Shown: positions 34,413 to 43,099 of the stretch, one piece after another | How the letters are laid out: each line of letters begins with the position of its first letter | How positions within the stretch are numbered: the stretch's first letter is position 1 | Origin: Fimbriimonadaceae bacterium | GTDB lineage: Bacteria; Armatimonadota; Fimbriimonadia; Fimbriimonadales; Fimbriimonadaceae | Length of the DNA: 64,000 bases | Reading direction: 5' to 3' | NCBI GenBank assembly: GCA_019638775.1 | Contig: JAHBTD010000002.1 | Location: 1 to 64,000 of the forward strand | Position numbers and translations under genes: made by a program | The notes under the pieces: model-generated | The model's input: only the letters and a program-made list of their open reading frames with translations | What the model was told of the DNA's origin: nothing | Databases searched by the model: none

Positions 34413-36062
34413 CTACGCTGCCCAGACATCGAACGTTGGCGTGAACCAGTCGATTCCCCAAAGTTCGTACTGGCCCGGAACCTGTCCTTTGCCATAGTGT
34501 TCGATCAGCTTGCGGCCGAGGGCGTCGGTGCTCTCCTGATTCAGTTTCTGCACGAGCTGCGATGGCTCGGAGTCAAAGCTCACGTGTCCATCGTGATGAA
34601 CGAATACATCCGTGGCGATGAGAAGCCGATATCCGGCAAGGCGAAGTCGCCATGAGATATCGAGATCGTCCATCCCGAGGAAAAGATCGTTGTCGAGCAG
34701 ACCAACCTTGTCCAGGGCGCTTCGGCGGATCATCATGGCAAAGCCGATAAGAAGCTTTGTTTCTATTGCGCGCCGTGAATTCACCTGCCCAAGCATTTCG
34801 GCAAAGCGATCATAGTTAAATCCGCCCGTTGCCTGGACCGGTGCATGGAACTCGGCCTTTTGGAAACCAGCGACACAATCGGAAGTTGGTCCGACCGCAC
34901 CGACTGTTGGGTCGGCAAAGTGCTCGACGAGTTTGCCCAGCCAGCCAGGGGTTACGGCGGTATCTGGATTCAGCAAGACAATAAAGTCGCCTTTTGAATT
35001 CTCGATTCCAAGGTTGGTGCCGCCAGAAAAGCCAAGGTTCTTGTCGCTCAGGATGACTTTGACCCTGTTTCCGATGCCGGTCAGTTGCTTGAGGAACTCG
35101 GGAGTACCATCGCGAGAGCCGTTATCGACGATGATGAGTTCGTCGAACAGTCCGAGGTTGGCGACAACGCTATGGACGCACGCTTCGATGGTCTTCATCG
35201 AGTTGTAGGTGACGACGACAATGCTGCATGTGCCGTCGGTCGGTTTTCGATGAGCCAGAGTTTCCCAGTTCTCTGCCGAGACTGCGGAGGAGGCTTGATT
35301 CGCATATCGCCAAAAGCCAAATCGTCCGGGGTGGATGCGGCTCACGCCATCGGCGGTGCGGATGTTATCTGGGATAAATGTTCCGTAATACTTGCGGACG
35401 AAGTCTTGGTATCCGCCGACATCGGAGGCTTCTCCAGAGCACGTCGGGGAGGTGGGCGATGTGTGAAAAAGCATGTCGCCACGGACACCGATCTGCCATA
35501 GCAGACCCTTGATCGCAACCCCTAACGCGAGCCCGAGCAGATCTTCGCTGACTTCGGTATCCCATCCTCCCGCACCCCAAAAGGCTTGCTTACGAACGAG
35601 GACGCAATCGGGTCGGAAAGCCGAAACGCTGGCGAGGCCTTGGGTCGGCTGGTCAGCAGGAATGGAGGAGAGAGGCATCCGATTGAAGTGATCTTCAATG
35701 ATGCTGAAACCGTTCGTGATGGTGTGGCCGTTGGGCAAGGCGACCGGACAGGCTATTGCTGCGAGAGTCGGGATCGACTCCATGTCGTTTTTGAGGGCAA
35801 TCAGGGTAGAAGCATCGCACCAACCGCCAAACGGTGCGAAGAAGAGAAACTCACCTTCTGCTTTTTTGGCAGCTTCGTTCAAGCACTCTGCACGTGAGCC
35901 TTTCACTTGTACAGTCAATACCTCTATGCCTTGCTGCTGCAAAGATGCTTGCCAAGAGGTGGGCGCTTGGATCGGCTCAGCAACAATCACGCTAAGGATA
36001 GGTTTTGAAGGCCCGGAGGACACAAGGGCTGTTCCGGCGGTCGGTAGAGTTTGAATTCGCAT
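34413..36062 (-). CDS. Glycosyltransferase with degenerate N-terminal and active C-terminal GT2 domains
   Basis: Protein of 549 aa. The C-terminal part (about 278-540) is a full GT-A family 2 domain: VVVTYNS, IIVDNGSRDGT, the sugar-nucleotide-binding LLNPDTAV, FGMDD-like DLFLGMDDLDISWRLRLAGYRL. The first part (about 22-200) has the same fold outline, with GEFLFFAPFGGWCDAS in place of the DXD region, and looks inactive. It probably transfers a sugar onto a surface polysaccharide or protein. It starts four bases after the stop of the next gene upstream and belongs to the five-gene cluster. Confidence 0.85.
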   Translation of the reverse strand: MRIQTLPTAGTALVSSGPSKPILSVIVAEPIQAPTSWQASLQQQGIEVLTVQVKGSRAECLNEAAKKAEGEFLFFAPFGGWCDASTLIALKNDMESIPTLAAIACPVALPNGHTITNGFSIIEDHFNRMPLSSIPADQPTQGLASVSAFRPDCVLVRKQAFWGAGGWDTEVSEDLLGLALGVAIKGLLWQIGVRGDMLFHTSPTSPTCSGEASDVGGYQDFVRKYYGTFIPDNIRTADGVSRIHPGRFGFWRYANQASSAVSAENWETLAHRKPTDGTCSIVVVTYNSMKTIEACVHSVVANLGLFDELIIVDNGSRDGTPEFLKQLTGIGNRVKVILSDKNLGFSGGTNLGIENSKGDFIVLLNPDTAVTPGWLGKLVEHFADPTVGAVGPTSDCVAGFQKAEFHAPVQATGGFNYDRFAEMLGQVNSRRAIETKLLIGFAMMIRRSALDKVGLLDNDLFLGMDDLDISWRLRLAGYRLLIATDVFVHHDGHVSFDSEPSQLVQKLNQESTDALGRKLIEHYGKGQVPGQYELWGIDWFTPTFDVWAA

Positions 36063-36065
36063 TGT

Positions 36066-36737
36066 TTAGGCTCTCTTGGGCAGGCGCTTGGTGAGTGTTG
36101 AATATTGGTTGTGGCGAATGCGGTCGGCTGAAAATGCGCTGTGGATTGGGCGCACACCGTATCCGCCTTTGATGAATGCGAAGGCCCAGCCGCGCTCCAT
36201 CGCCTGTTGCTCGTGTTTATTCGATGGGATTACATTGAGCAAGCCTTGAGATTCGAGATCGCTTAACGCATCATGGGTCGTGGCGAACATCGGCCCGAAA
36301 ACGCCGAATGGAGCAAGGTCTGTGGTTTGAAACTTTTCGGTGACAAAGCCAACCTGCTCTTCGCTGTCCCATTGAAGCGGGAAAGTGAGCCACGGAACTG
36401 CGCCGACGCCGAAGCTTAATCTCGACTCGAACTCTTTGGTCCAGCCTGGCTGCTTGACGAGCACGCTGTCTTGCATAAAGATGTAGGTGTCGGCGGGGAA
36501 GTTTCGGAAAGCCCAAAGGTATGCCCCGGTGTCATAGCCTTTATACGGCGTCTGGGTGACCATGAGTTTGAACGGGCCATTGTAGCTTTCAAGGGCGCCA
36601 AGATACTCCGTCGCTGCGGGGTCGCTTGATCCCGTGTCCACGATCAAGACATCGTGGCCATCGGTTCCGTAGGTCTCTAAACTTTCAATCAGTTCAGGCA
36701 GAAATTTGTGTCCATTGTTCGTTGCTATAGCAATCAT
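36066..36737 (-). CDS. GT2-like glycosyltransferase of 223 aa
   Basis: A short GT-A-like protein. It opens MIAIATNNGHKFLPELIESL, then VLIVDTGSSD (nucleotide-binding strand) and DTYIFMQDSVLVK, with MQD in the usual DXD position. No membrane helix is seen. I place it as a family-2-like glycosyltransferase of unknown sugar. Its start lies inside the 3' end of the preceding gene (44-base overlap). Confidence 0.7.
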   Translation of the reverse strand: MIAIATNNGHKFLPELIESLETYGTDGHDVLIVDTGSSDPAATEYLGALESYNGPFKLMVTQTPYKGYDTGAYLWAFRNFPADTYIFMQDSVLVKQPGWTKEFESRLSFGVGAVPWLTFPLQWDSEEQVGFVTEKFQTTDLAPFGVFGPMFATTHDALSDLESQGLLNVIPSNKHEQQAMERGWAFAFIKGGYGVRPIHSAFSADRIRHNQYSTLTKRLPKRA

Positions 36738-37284
36738 TCCAGCGCTCCGGGAAGTCTGTGCAGATGCCTTCGAATCCAGCTCGAAGCGCGGCTGCCTTAA
36801 AGTCTTTGTCGAGCGTCCAGCCGTGGAGCTCAGGAGAGACGAGAAAAGTGTGTTTGGGGACGTGGGTGAACGGCTCAGTGTCCTTCACATAGTCCAGCCA
36901 ATAACCGTAAAAGGGGCCACTGATAACCTCGTAAGGGCTCAATCGGGCTAGAGTCTTGAGTTCGTTTCGCTCGGCACGGATCATGTCGGGAACGATCATG
37001 TCGGCGGCGTAGCACTTGTTCAAATCGAGCCCTGCCCATTTGATCAGCTTGATGGTGAGGTCTACGATTCCTGACTCTTTGAAATCGAAGATCACGGGTC
37101 CGGGGAAGCCCTTGAGCAAGTCAAGGCCGGTAAAGCTTGGCGCTGATAGGATCGGATCGTGGGCCAGGTAGATATCGTGCTCGTAGCTACGGATATCGAC
37201 TTCGATACCCCAGCCCTTGTCCGCAGCTTTGCGGATGGAGGCTTCGTCATTGGCTCTGTGTAGATAGAGAGTTGGCAAATTCAT
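36694..37284 (-). CDS. Glycerophosphodiester phosphodiesterase-like TIM barrel protein
   Basis: From Met of MNLPTLYLHRANDE it has 196 aa. It has the GDPD pattern: LHRANDEAS, GIEVDIRSYEHDIYLAHDP (E, D and HD as metal and catalytic residues) and strands GPVIFDFKESGI and GICTDFPERW. It is shorter than normal GDPD enzymes, with no signal peptide, so it acts in the cytoplasm on a phosphodiester or phosphosugar. Some residues of the classical active site (HRG) read HRA here, so activity is not certain. It is located between an NTP transferase and a glycosyltransferase. Confidence 0.68.
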   Translation of the reverse strand: MNLPTLYLHRANDEASIRKAADKGWGIEVDIRSYEHDIYLAHDPILSAPSFTGLDLLKGFPGPVIFDFKESGIVDLTIKLIKWAGLDLNKCYAADMIVPDMIRAERNELKTLARLSPYEVISGPFYGYWLDYVKDTEPFTHVPKHTFLVSPELHGWTLDKDFKAAALRAGFEGICTDFPERWNDCYSNEQWTQISA

Positions 37285-37288
37285 GGGC

Positions 37289-37987
37289 TTATGCGGCGAT
37301 ACGGTCGTAGTTCGCTTGCAGGTCTTCGGGTGTTCCGAGTCCGTACATCGCTTCGACGTCGAAGTTTTTGATGAGCTTGGTTTCGACCAGTTCGTTGAAG
37401 ACTGGGCATACGTAGAACTCACCGTTCACGCGAGTATCGTTGCTTATCATTTGTCTAGCCCCCCAAACGAAATCGGCTCCATGACGATAGTAGTAAACGC
37501 CGACGGTGGCTTTGTCGCTGATGACTTGCTTCTCGGCAACACGAACGACTCGGCCTTTCTCTTCAAGGGAATAGCTCCACTTGGGGTGATTTGCACGGAA
37601 GGTCATGATTGCGCCATCCAAACCTTGCAGCCTGTTCTGCCAAGCTTCCTTGTCGTAGCTGACCCACTGATCGGAGTTTGCGATAATCAGCGGCTCGTCG
37701 CTGTCGATGAACTTCTCAGCGAGCAGGACGGTGCATGCTGCGCCTTCTGTTGGGTGTACGACCGGCACGAATGCAACGTCGTGGCGCTCCATCATGCGAG
37801 TCTCATTTAGGTGAGAGAGGTGCTCCATGCGGCAAAGAAGAAAAAACTTTGCGCCCGGAATTGCGACGTTTTCGATCACGTGCTCGATCATCGCCTTGCC
37901 TTTGATCGGGATAAATGGCTTGGGGGTGTGATATCCAGCGACGACAAAGCGCGATCCTGCGCCGGCCATAGGAATAACGATGTTCAT
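37289..37987 (-). CDS. Sugar-nucleotide / NTP transferase
   Basis: Nucleotidyltransferase of 232 aa. It has the N-terminal PMAGAGSRF (G-x-G-x-R type) and KPFIPIKGKAMIEHVIENV, then IIANSDQW in place of the DGD motif, as in glucose-1-phosphate thymidylyltransferase-like enzymes. The substrate is not predictable. It overlaps the HAD gene by four bases (ATGA), so the pair is coupled, and together they could make an activated sugar or polyol. Confidence 0.85.
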   Translation of the reverse strand: MNIVIPMAGAGSRFVVAGYHTPKPFIPIKGKAMIEHVIENVAIPGAKFFLLCRMEHLSHLNETRMMERHDVAFVPVVHPTEGAACTVLLAEKFIDSDEPLIIANSDQWVSYDKEAWQNRLQGLDGAIMTFRANHPKWSYSLEEKGRVVRVAEKQVISDKATVGVYYYRHGADFVWGARQMISNDTRVNGEFYVCPVFNELVETKLIKNFDVEAMYGLGTPEDLQANYDRIAA

Positions 37988-38628
37988 GCGGCTTTTGCTC
38001 TCTCCTTTGAATCAAGGGGTCCGATGAGTTTGGGCAGGAGCCCGACATTGACCTCATCTGGACTGGAAACTTTAACGATCTTGGCGGGGTTTGCGGCGTG
38101 GGCGGCGAGCAATCCAACTGGCGAGTCTTCGACGATCAGACACTCTTTGATGGAAATCCCAAGTCGACGCGCACCTTCGAGGTAGATATCAGGCGCGGGT
38201 TTGGCTTTTTTTACGTCGTCGTTGCCTACGATGATGTTCACGTAGTCGAGCAGCCCAATGGCACGCAACATCCGGTCGAGGGTTTGCCGTAATGAGTTCG
38301 AACAAACGGCGACAAGAAACTCGTGTCCAAGCAACTCTTTGACGAGTTGGACCTTGGTCATATCGGGGCGCAAGACCTCTTCGATCAACTCGACCGTGAG
38401 CTGCTGCTTCTGTTCGTGTACGGTTTCGTGAAGGTTTTTGGGGAAGCCTTTTTCGTCGGTGAGCTTGCCTAGCTTCACGCGTGTAGGGAGACCATTGTAG
38501 GCTCGAATGTGCTCTTCGCGTGTGATTTCGTATCCGTGCTCGGCGAGTGCACGGTTCAGCGCAACGTAATGCAACTCGCATGCATCTACGAGAACTCCGT
38601 CTGCGTCAAAGAGAACTGCCTTGATCAT
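37984..38628 (-). CDS. HAD-superfamily hydrolase (beta-phosphoglucomutase / phosphatase type)
   Basis: From Met of MIKAVLFDADGVLVD it has 214 aa. HAD motif I is DADGVLVD, motif II VCSNSL, motif III around KAKPAPDIYLEGARRLGI, and motif IV CLIVEDSPVG. The cap is the alpha-helical C1 type found in beta-phosphoglucomutase and phosphoglycolate phosphatase. It is the first gene of the polysaccharide-type cluster and probably dephosphorylates or isomerises a sugar phosphate that the NTP transferase then uses. Confidence 0.87.
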   Translation of the reverse strand: MIKAVLFDADGVLVDACELHYVALNRALAEHGYEITREEHIRAYNGLPTRVKLGKLTDEKGFPKNLHETVHEQKQQLTVELIEEVLRPDMTKVQLVKELLGHEFLVAVCSNSLRQTLDRMLRAIGLLDYVNIIVGNDDVKKAKPAPDIYLEGARRLGISIKECLIVEDSPVGLLAAHAANPAKIVKVSSPDEVNVGLLPKLIGPLDSKERAKAA

Positions 38629-38730
38629 AAGTGGGCTTACCACCGATAAGTTCGTCTTGCGAACCTAAGCTCCAGGTAATTTTTCGGGGAAGTTGACGAA
38701 CTTCTTTAGGTTTTCGACCCTGTTTTTGAC

Positions 38731-38752
38731 CGTTGCGCCTATTCGCGCAACG
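38731..38752. promoter_or_regulatory. Palindromic hairpin between divergent operons
   Basis: Perfect eight-base arms CGTTGCGC and GCGCAACG with a six-base spacer (CTATTC) lie about 100 bases from the HAD start and 67 bases before the next + strand gene. An operator or a hairpin; unproven. Confidence 0.45.
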
Positions 38753-38818
38753 ATTTAATGTGGGATTGCGTGTTTACATTAACGCGCAGCCTGCTTCTGA
38801 GCTAGGCTGAGGAGAGGC

Positions 38819-39307
38819 ATGGAGCTCATCCGCTACAAACCAGGAGAGGCGATCCGCTGGATTCACACCGGCGCAGAGGACTTGCGCAAGCAGGCCGTGC
38901 GGCAAGGCAAGAGCGTGATTAAGCGCGAAGGCGACCGGACGATTGGCAAAGACCTCAAAGACGTCGCGAGCGCGCTTGTGGACATGGGGAAGAGCACTTG
39001 GGCCGAGGTTCTCCACCATCAGGCTGAGGCAAGCGAATATGTGCTTCATGCCGAGAAATTCGACGTCGTGACGCCAGGGAATATCAAGACTGTCCGCTAT
39101 GACGAAGTCGTCGATATGAAGCAGCGTGGCGACCGAGTGACAGTCGTGCTTAAGCAGGGCAGCGTTACCATTAAGCCTCACGCCTATATCGTCGCCGGGA
39201 AACTCAAGGCCCCGGTCGGCTGGGCAAGAAACGGGCTCGAAGTACCCTATGAGACCTTGCTCGATGAGCTTTCGGCTCGTTGCAAGGTAAACATAGAATA
39301 CTTGTGA
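38819..39307 (+). CDS. Hypothetical protein of 162 aa upstream of nadC
   Basis: I do not recognise it. It begins MELIRYKPGEAIRWIHTGAEDLRK, with a charged N-terminal half (about 1-70) and a beta-rich second half (about 78-130: VVTPGNIKTVRYDEVVDMKQRGDRVTVVLKQGSVTIKPHAYIVAG) that resembles a small PH-like domain. No signal peptide or helix for the membrane is seen. The ribosome site GAGGAGAGG is good. Its stop overlaps the nadC GTG, so it is the first gene of an operon with nadC and birA. Confidence 0.75.
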   Translation: MELIRYKPGEAIRWIHTGAEDLRKQAVRQGKSVIKREGDRTIGKDLKDVASALVDMGKSTWAEVLHHQAEASEYVLHAEKFDVVTPGNIKTVRYDEVVDMKQRGDRVTVVLKQGSVTIKPHAYIVAGKLKAPVGWARNGLEVPYETLLDELSARCKVNIEYL

Positions 39308-40158
39308 GTATATGGCTGCAACCTGAGCCCCTTAGCTGGTGGCATAACGTCGATGACGCGATTCAAGAAGATGTCGGCAGCGGCGATCTTTCTGGCGGAT
39401 GCATCGACCCTGAATTGATGTCCTCTTACTATATCGAAGCGCAAGCCGAAGGCACGGTCTGCGGTTTGGGCATCGCCGAATATCTTCTCGCGCCCTACCC
39501 GACCGATCCCGATGGCGTAAAGATCGACATTGGGTTTAAGGATGGCGATCGGGTGAGCCGTGGCGACATTTTGGTCAGCGGGCGGACATCGGCGCGGAGG
39601 GCGTTGCTTGCCGAGCGGACGGTCCTCAACTTCATGATGCATCTGAGCGGGGTGGCGACTTTCACACGAAAGTTCGTCGATCAGGCTGGTGAAAGCAACG
39701 TCCGAATCGTGGATACACGAAAAACTCTCCCGGGCCTTCGTGCGCTTCAAAAGTATGCGGTGCGGTGCGGTGGCGGGCACAGCCACCGGATGGGGCTCTT
39801 CGACGGTGTGATGATCAAGGACAATCACATTCGCGCTTGCGGCAGTATTAAGGAGGCGGTGGAGAAGGTGAAGGAATATGCGCCGCATACGGTTCGGATT
39901 GAGGTGGAGTGCACAAGTTTAGAGCAGGTGGCGGAGGCCGTCGATGCGGGAGCCGACATCGTGATGCTCGACAATATGGACCCCTTCATGATGCGCGAAG
40001 CCGTCAAGGACTATCGGGGCAAAGTCATCTTTGAGGCGAGCGGGGGGATCTCACTCGACACGGTTCGCGGCATGGCCCAGACTGGTGTGGACATCATCTC
40101 GATTGGCGCGCTCACCCATTCTGCCCCGGCTTTGGCGATGCACATGGAGTTTGAATGA
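39304..40158 (+). CDS. nadC: Nicotinate-nucleotide pyrophosphorylase (carboxylating)
   Basis: Quinolinate phosphoribosyltransferase, forming nicotinate mononucleotide from quinolinate and PRPP in NAD synthesis; 284 aa from the GTG at 39304 (GTGA overlap). Family motifs: EDVGSGDLSG, RTVLNFMMHLSGVAT, DTRKTLPGLRALQKYAVRCGGGHSHRMGL and MIKDNHI, then the barrel strands IEVEC, IVMLDN and FEASGGI. An alternative TTG at 39280 adds eight residues. Confidence 0.95.
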   Translation: MSIWLQPEPLSWWHNVDDAIQEDVGSGDLSGGCIDPELMSSYYIEAQAEGTVCGLGIAEYLLAPYPTDPDGVKIDIGFKDGDRVSRGDILVSGRTSARRALLAERTVLNFMMHLSGVATFTRKFVDQAGESNVRIVDTRKTLPGLRALQKYAVRCGGGHSHRMGLFDGVMIKDNHIRACGSIKEAVEKVKEYAPHTVRIEVECTSLEQVAEAVDAGADIVMLDNMDPFMMREAVKDYRGKVIFEASGGISLDTVRGMAQTGVDIISIGALTHSAPALAMHMEFE

Positions 40159-40868
40159 CCGATCTGCGTGTTGAGCCATGGATCGAACTGGATTCGGCAG
40201 GATCGACGCAGGATGTTGCCGCCGAATTCTTGCAAGGTACACGCTCGGGTGAGATTCCGGGTGTGATTTGGACTACCGATCAAAGGTCGGGTAGGGGGCG
40301 ATTTGGGCGCAATTGGTACGGGCGACCGGGTGACTCTCTGGCGATGACTCTGGTGCTACGAGACTATCCCGACCATCCGAAGCCCTGGCTGGTGGGGATG
40401 GGCGTGGCGATTGCGGCTGCGGGGGTTCTGCATTGTCAGTTGCGTTGGCCAAATGACCTTTCCATCGGCACGAAGAAGGTCGGGGGGATTCTTACTGAAC
40501 TTGTCAAGGACGTTGCGGGACGGAGTATTCCGGTAGTTGGGGTCGGGCTAAACCTCAACCACGACTCCTTTCCTACTGAGATCGAGGACATTGCAACGAG
40601 CCTTAAGATCGAGCGTGGGCACGATCATTCGCCTTTGGAGATTGCGCAGAAGATTGCCGAACGGTTGGCAGGGATTCCTGAGCCGGAGAGCTGGCAAGCG
40701 CTGGAGTCGGTGTGGATGCTGTTTGACGCTACGCCGGGCAAGCGCTTCAAACTGCCCGATGGGGAGGAGGCAGTGGGATTGGGTTTCGGGCCGGATGGGG
40801 AGCTGATCTGCTCGGTGAATGGGGAGACGAAATCGGTACTGGCGGCAGATGCGGTCTTTGGTGTGTAG
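40155..40868 (+). CDS. birA: Biotin-[acetyl-CoA-carboxylase] ligase, short form
   Basis: Attaches biotin to the carboxylase carrier protein; 237 aa. The BPL motifs are GRGRFGRNWYG (about residues 47-57), LRWPNDLSIGTKKVGGIL, and GVGLNLNH. It begins directly with the catalytic domain, so the N-terminal helix-turn-helix of the E. coli bifunctional repressor is absent and it should be enzyme only. ATGA overlap with nadC. Confidence 0.93.
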   Translation: MTDLRVEPWIELDSAGSTQDVAAEFLQGTRSGEIPGVIWTTDQRSGRGRFGRNWYGRPGDSLAMTLVLRDYPDHPKPWLVGMGVAIAAAGVLHCQLRWPNDLSIGTKKVGGILTELVKDVAGRSIPVVGVGLNLNHDSFPTEIEDIATSLKIERGHDHSPLEIAQKIAERLAGIPEPESWQALESVWMLFDATPGKRFKLPDGEEAVGLGFGPDGELICSVNGETKSVLAADAVFGV

Positions 40869-41049
40869 GCTGGTCCGTTACCCCAAACAACAATGGGGTG
40901 GCCTTTGTAAGAGGAATTGCGGAAGTGCTCGTCAAATTCACTATTTTTTATTGCAAAGTGTTAGTTTGCCTTTTTAGAGTCCGTTTTGTACTATAGTTAG
41001 ACTGGATGGCGAAAGCCTAGTTTAGCGTTCATATAGTGGAGGCAGTCGA

Positions 41050-41589
41050 GTGCTTTTTAAGATTCGATCTTTACGTGAGAAGGTCATGGGGAACGATACG
41101 TGGAATCGGCCCTTGATGTCGGAGCATGACTTCTTTAAGCTTAGCGAAGAGTTAGATAAGGGCCGTCACAAGCGAAAGATGGAGCTTATCCTGGTTTGGA
41201 TCATGACGGGGATTGTAGGTTCGGCTGTTGTGATTCTCATCTTTCCGGGGCTGATTTTCTATATTGCCGACAAGATTTCAAATGCATCGTCTCCGAGCGG
41301 GAGCGCGACAGCAACGGAGTTTAACGGTGAGAGCTATAAGCTTGCGCAACAGTGGGCGATTACGACGCTGACAACCGTTGTTGGTTTTGTTATCGGTTAT
41401 GTCAATGGTCGAAGGGTTGACGCAGATAAGTCGCGGGGCGGTGGCAATTCAGACGACAGTGGCAACGCTGGTAATGGTGGCAATGCAGGGGATGGAGGTT
41501 CTGGACAGCAGGTCAATCCAGATGCGAACTCTCAGTCTGATGATTCCGGTAACGAGGATACAGAAGAGACAAACCAAACGCAAACTTAG
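41050..41589 (+). CDS. Two-helix membrane protein with Gly/Asn/Asp-rich tail
   Basis: From GTG with GGAGG at a proper distance it has 179 aa (alternative ATG at 41086). Hydrophobic segments lie at about residues 50-77 and 100-118. The last 55 residues are very rich in Gly, Asn, Asp, Ser, Gln and Glu (SGNAGNGGNAGDGG), and likely disordered. Not recognised. The gap 41590-41802 up to the next gene shows no other credible gene. Confidence 0.6.
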   Translation: MLFKIRSLREKVMGNDTWNRPLMSEHDFFKLSEELDKGRHKRKMELILVWIMTGIVGSAVVILIFPGLIFYIADKISNASSPSGSATATEFNGESYKLAQQWAITTLTTVVGFVIGYVNGRRVDADKSRGGGNSDDSGNAGNGGNAGDGGSGQQVNPDANSQSDDSGNEDTEETNQTQT

Positions 41590-41791
41590 ATAGCTTGGCA
41601 AGGACGGCATGACGGAGAGACATCCACGGCAGTCAATGTTTCCCTATATTCTTGCGGCGATTCCAGCCTATCCGTGGAGAGGGCAGGGCTTGCGACCGTT
41701 GCCCGATGAGTTTCCTCATCGACGTCGGATGTGTCGTCAAGTTCTTCATACGCTGAACTGAAGGTACGGCACGACTCCTTGAGTTTGCGAG

Positions 41792-41797
41792 TATAAA
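41792..41797 (+). promoter_or_regulatory. -10-like TATAAA, candidate leaderless promoter
   Basis: TATAAA ends five bases before the ATG of the GHL10 gene, with no Shine-Dalgarno sequence between. This spacing would start transcription at or next to the start codon. Confidence 0.45.
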
Positions 41798-41802
41798 GAA
41801 CC

Positions 41803-43017
41803 ATGCTCTCGGTGGTTTTGGTCTCGGCAATGGCTCTTCTTCAACCTTCAACCCCTGCTGTTCCGCGTGAGTTTCGCGCGGCATGGGTCGCCACGGTTGA
41901 CAATATCGACTGGCCCTCGAAGCGCGACCTCACGACCCAGCAGCAGCAGGCCGAGCTTCAGGCCATCATCGATAAGGCCAAGGAGCTAAACCTAAACGCG
42001 CTGATCTTTCAGGTGCGCCCGTCAGCCGACGCGCTTTACGAATCCAAACTTGAACCGTGGTCGGAGTATTTGACAGGCCAGCAGGGCAAAGCGCCGTCGC
42101 CGTTTTGGGACCCGCTCAAGTTTGCGGTGGAGAAGTGTCACGAGAAGGGGATTGAGCTCCACGCATGGTTCAACCCGTACCGGGCGAAGCACCCGAGCAT
42201 GAAAGGGCAGTGCGACCCCAGCCATATCGCCAAGACGAACCCGGGGCTGGTGAAGTCCTACAGCACCCTTCTTTGGATGGATCCAGGCGAGCCAGCCGTT
42301 CAAAAGCGGTCGATGGATGTGATGATGGATGTGGTGAAGCGCTACGATATCGACGGCGTCCACATCGACGATTATTTTTATCCTTACCCGGTCAAGAGCG
42401 GTGGCAAGAATGTCCCCTTCCCTGATAGCGCTTCTTACGCAAAGTATCAGAAGGCGGGAGGCAAGCTCAAGGTGGACGATTGGCGACGGAAGAACGTCGA
42501 TGACTTCATCGAAGGGCTTTACAAGGCCATCAAGAAGGAGAAGTCTTGGGTGAAGTTTGGGATCAGCCCATTCGGTATTTACCGTCCGGGAGTGCCTCAA
42601 GGGATCAAGGCTGGAATCGACCAATATGCCGAGCTGTATGCCGACGCAAAGAAGTGGTTTAACAACGGTTGGTGCGACTATATGACGCCTCAGCTCTATT
42701 GGGCGATTGGACAAAAGGAGCAGGCTTACAAGGACCTGCAGGATTGGTGGATCGGCGAAAACACGAAGGGTCGGCACCTTTGGGTGGGCAACTATACGAG
42801 CCGTTTGGTCACTGGGGCAGGGGGCTGGCAGGCTCAGGAACTGATTGATCAGATCGAAGCCACACGAGGGTCGAAAGCAACCGGGAACGTGCACTTTAGT
42901 ATGAAGGCGCTGATGAGGGATGCGAAGGGGATTGCGACGGCTCTAAAGAATGGGCCGTACAAGGAACCGGCTTTGGTGCCGGAGTCGCCTTGGCTTAAGG
43001 GTCGGCCGGGAAGCTAA
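41803..43017 (+). CDS. GHL10-family glycoside hydrolase (DUF187)
   Basis: Exported hydrolase of 404 aa with an N-terminal signal (LSVVLVSAMALLQPS, cleavage near residue 18). The domain begins EFRAAWVATVDNIDWPSKRDL and has LNLNALIFQVRPSADALYES, GIELHAWFNPYRA, YDIDGVHIDDYFYPYP (acid residues of the barrel), and GISPFGIYRPG. These mark the GHL10 (YddW-like) family, whose characterised members cut denuded peptidoglycan glycan strands. It likely acts in the periplasm in cell-wall turnover. Confidence 0.92.
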   Translation: MLSVVLVSAMALLQPSTPAVPREFRAAWVATVDNIDWPSKRDLTTQQQQAELQAIIDKAKELNLNALIFQVRPSADALYESKLEPWSEYLTGQQGKAPSPFWDPLKFAVEKCHEKGIELHAWFNPYRAKHPSMKGQCDPSHIAKTNPGLVKSYSTLLWMDPGEPAVQKRSMDVMMDVVKRYDIDGVHIDDYFYPYPVKSGGKNVPFPDSASYAKYQKAGGKLKVDDWRRKNVDDFIEGLYKAIKKEKSWVKFGISPFGIYRPGVPQGIKAGIDQYAELYADAKKWFNNGWCDYMTPQLYWAIGQKEQAYKDLQDWWIGENTKGRHLWVGNYTSRLVTGAGGWQAQELIDQIEATRGSKATGNVHFSMKALMRDAKGIATALKNGPYKEPALVPESPWLKGRPGS

Positions 43018-43018
43018 A

Positions 43019-43062
43019 TGGGATTTTAGATTTTAGATTGGGGATCGCCGTTCGCTGATTGT
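43019..43062. repeat. GATTTTA heptamers and GCTGATTG remnant
   Basis: GGATTTTAGATTTTAGATTG then GGGATCGCCGTTCGCTGATTG follow the hydrolase stop at once; these are the families found inside miaB. Confidence 0.7.
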
Positions 43063-43087
43063 CAACCGTTGTCTTGGTCGGTTCCAG

Positions 43088-43093
43088 TAAAAT
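43088..43093 (+). promoter_or_regulatory. -10-like TAAAAT, candidate leaderless promoter
   Basis: TAAAAT is six bases before the GTG of the zinc-ribbon gene, with no Shine-Dalgarno sequence between. Confidence 0.4.
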
Positions 43094-43099
43094 CGATTT

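Noticed and set aside
41586-41804. 72-codon minus-strand frame between the two-helix protein and GHL10 genes
   Set aside because: No ribosome site, no family, and it would take the start region of the GHL10 gene.
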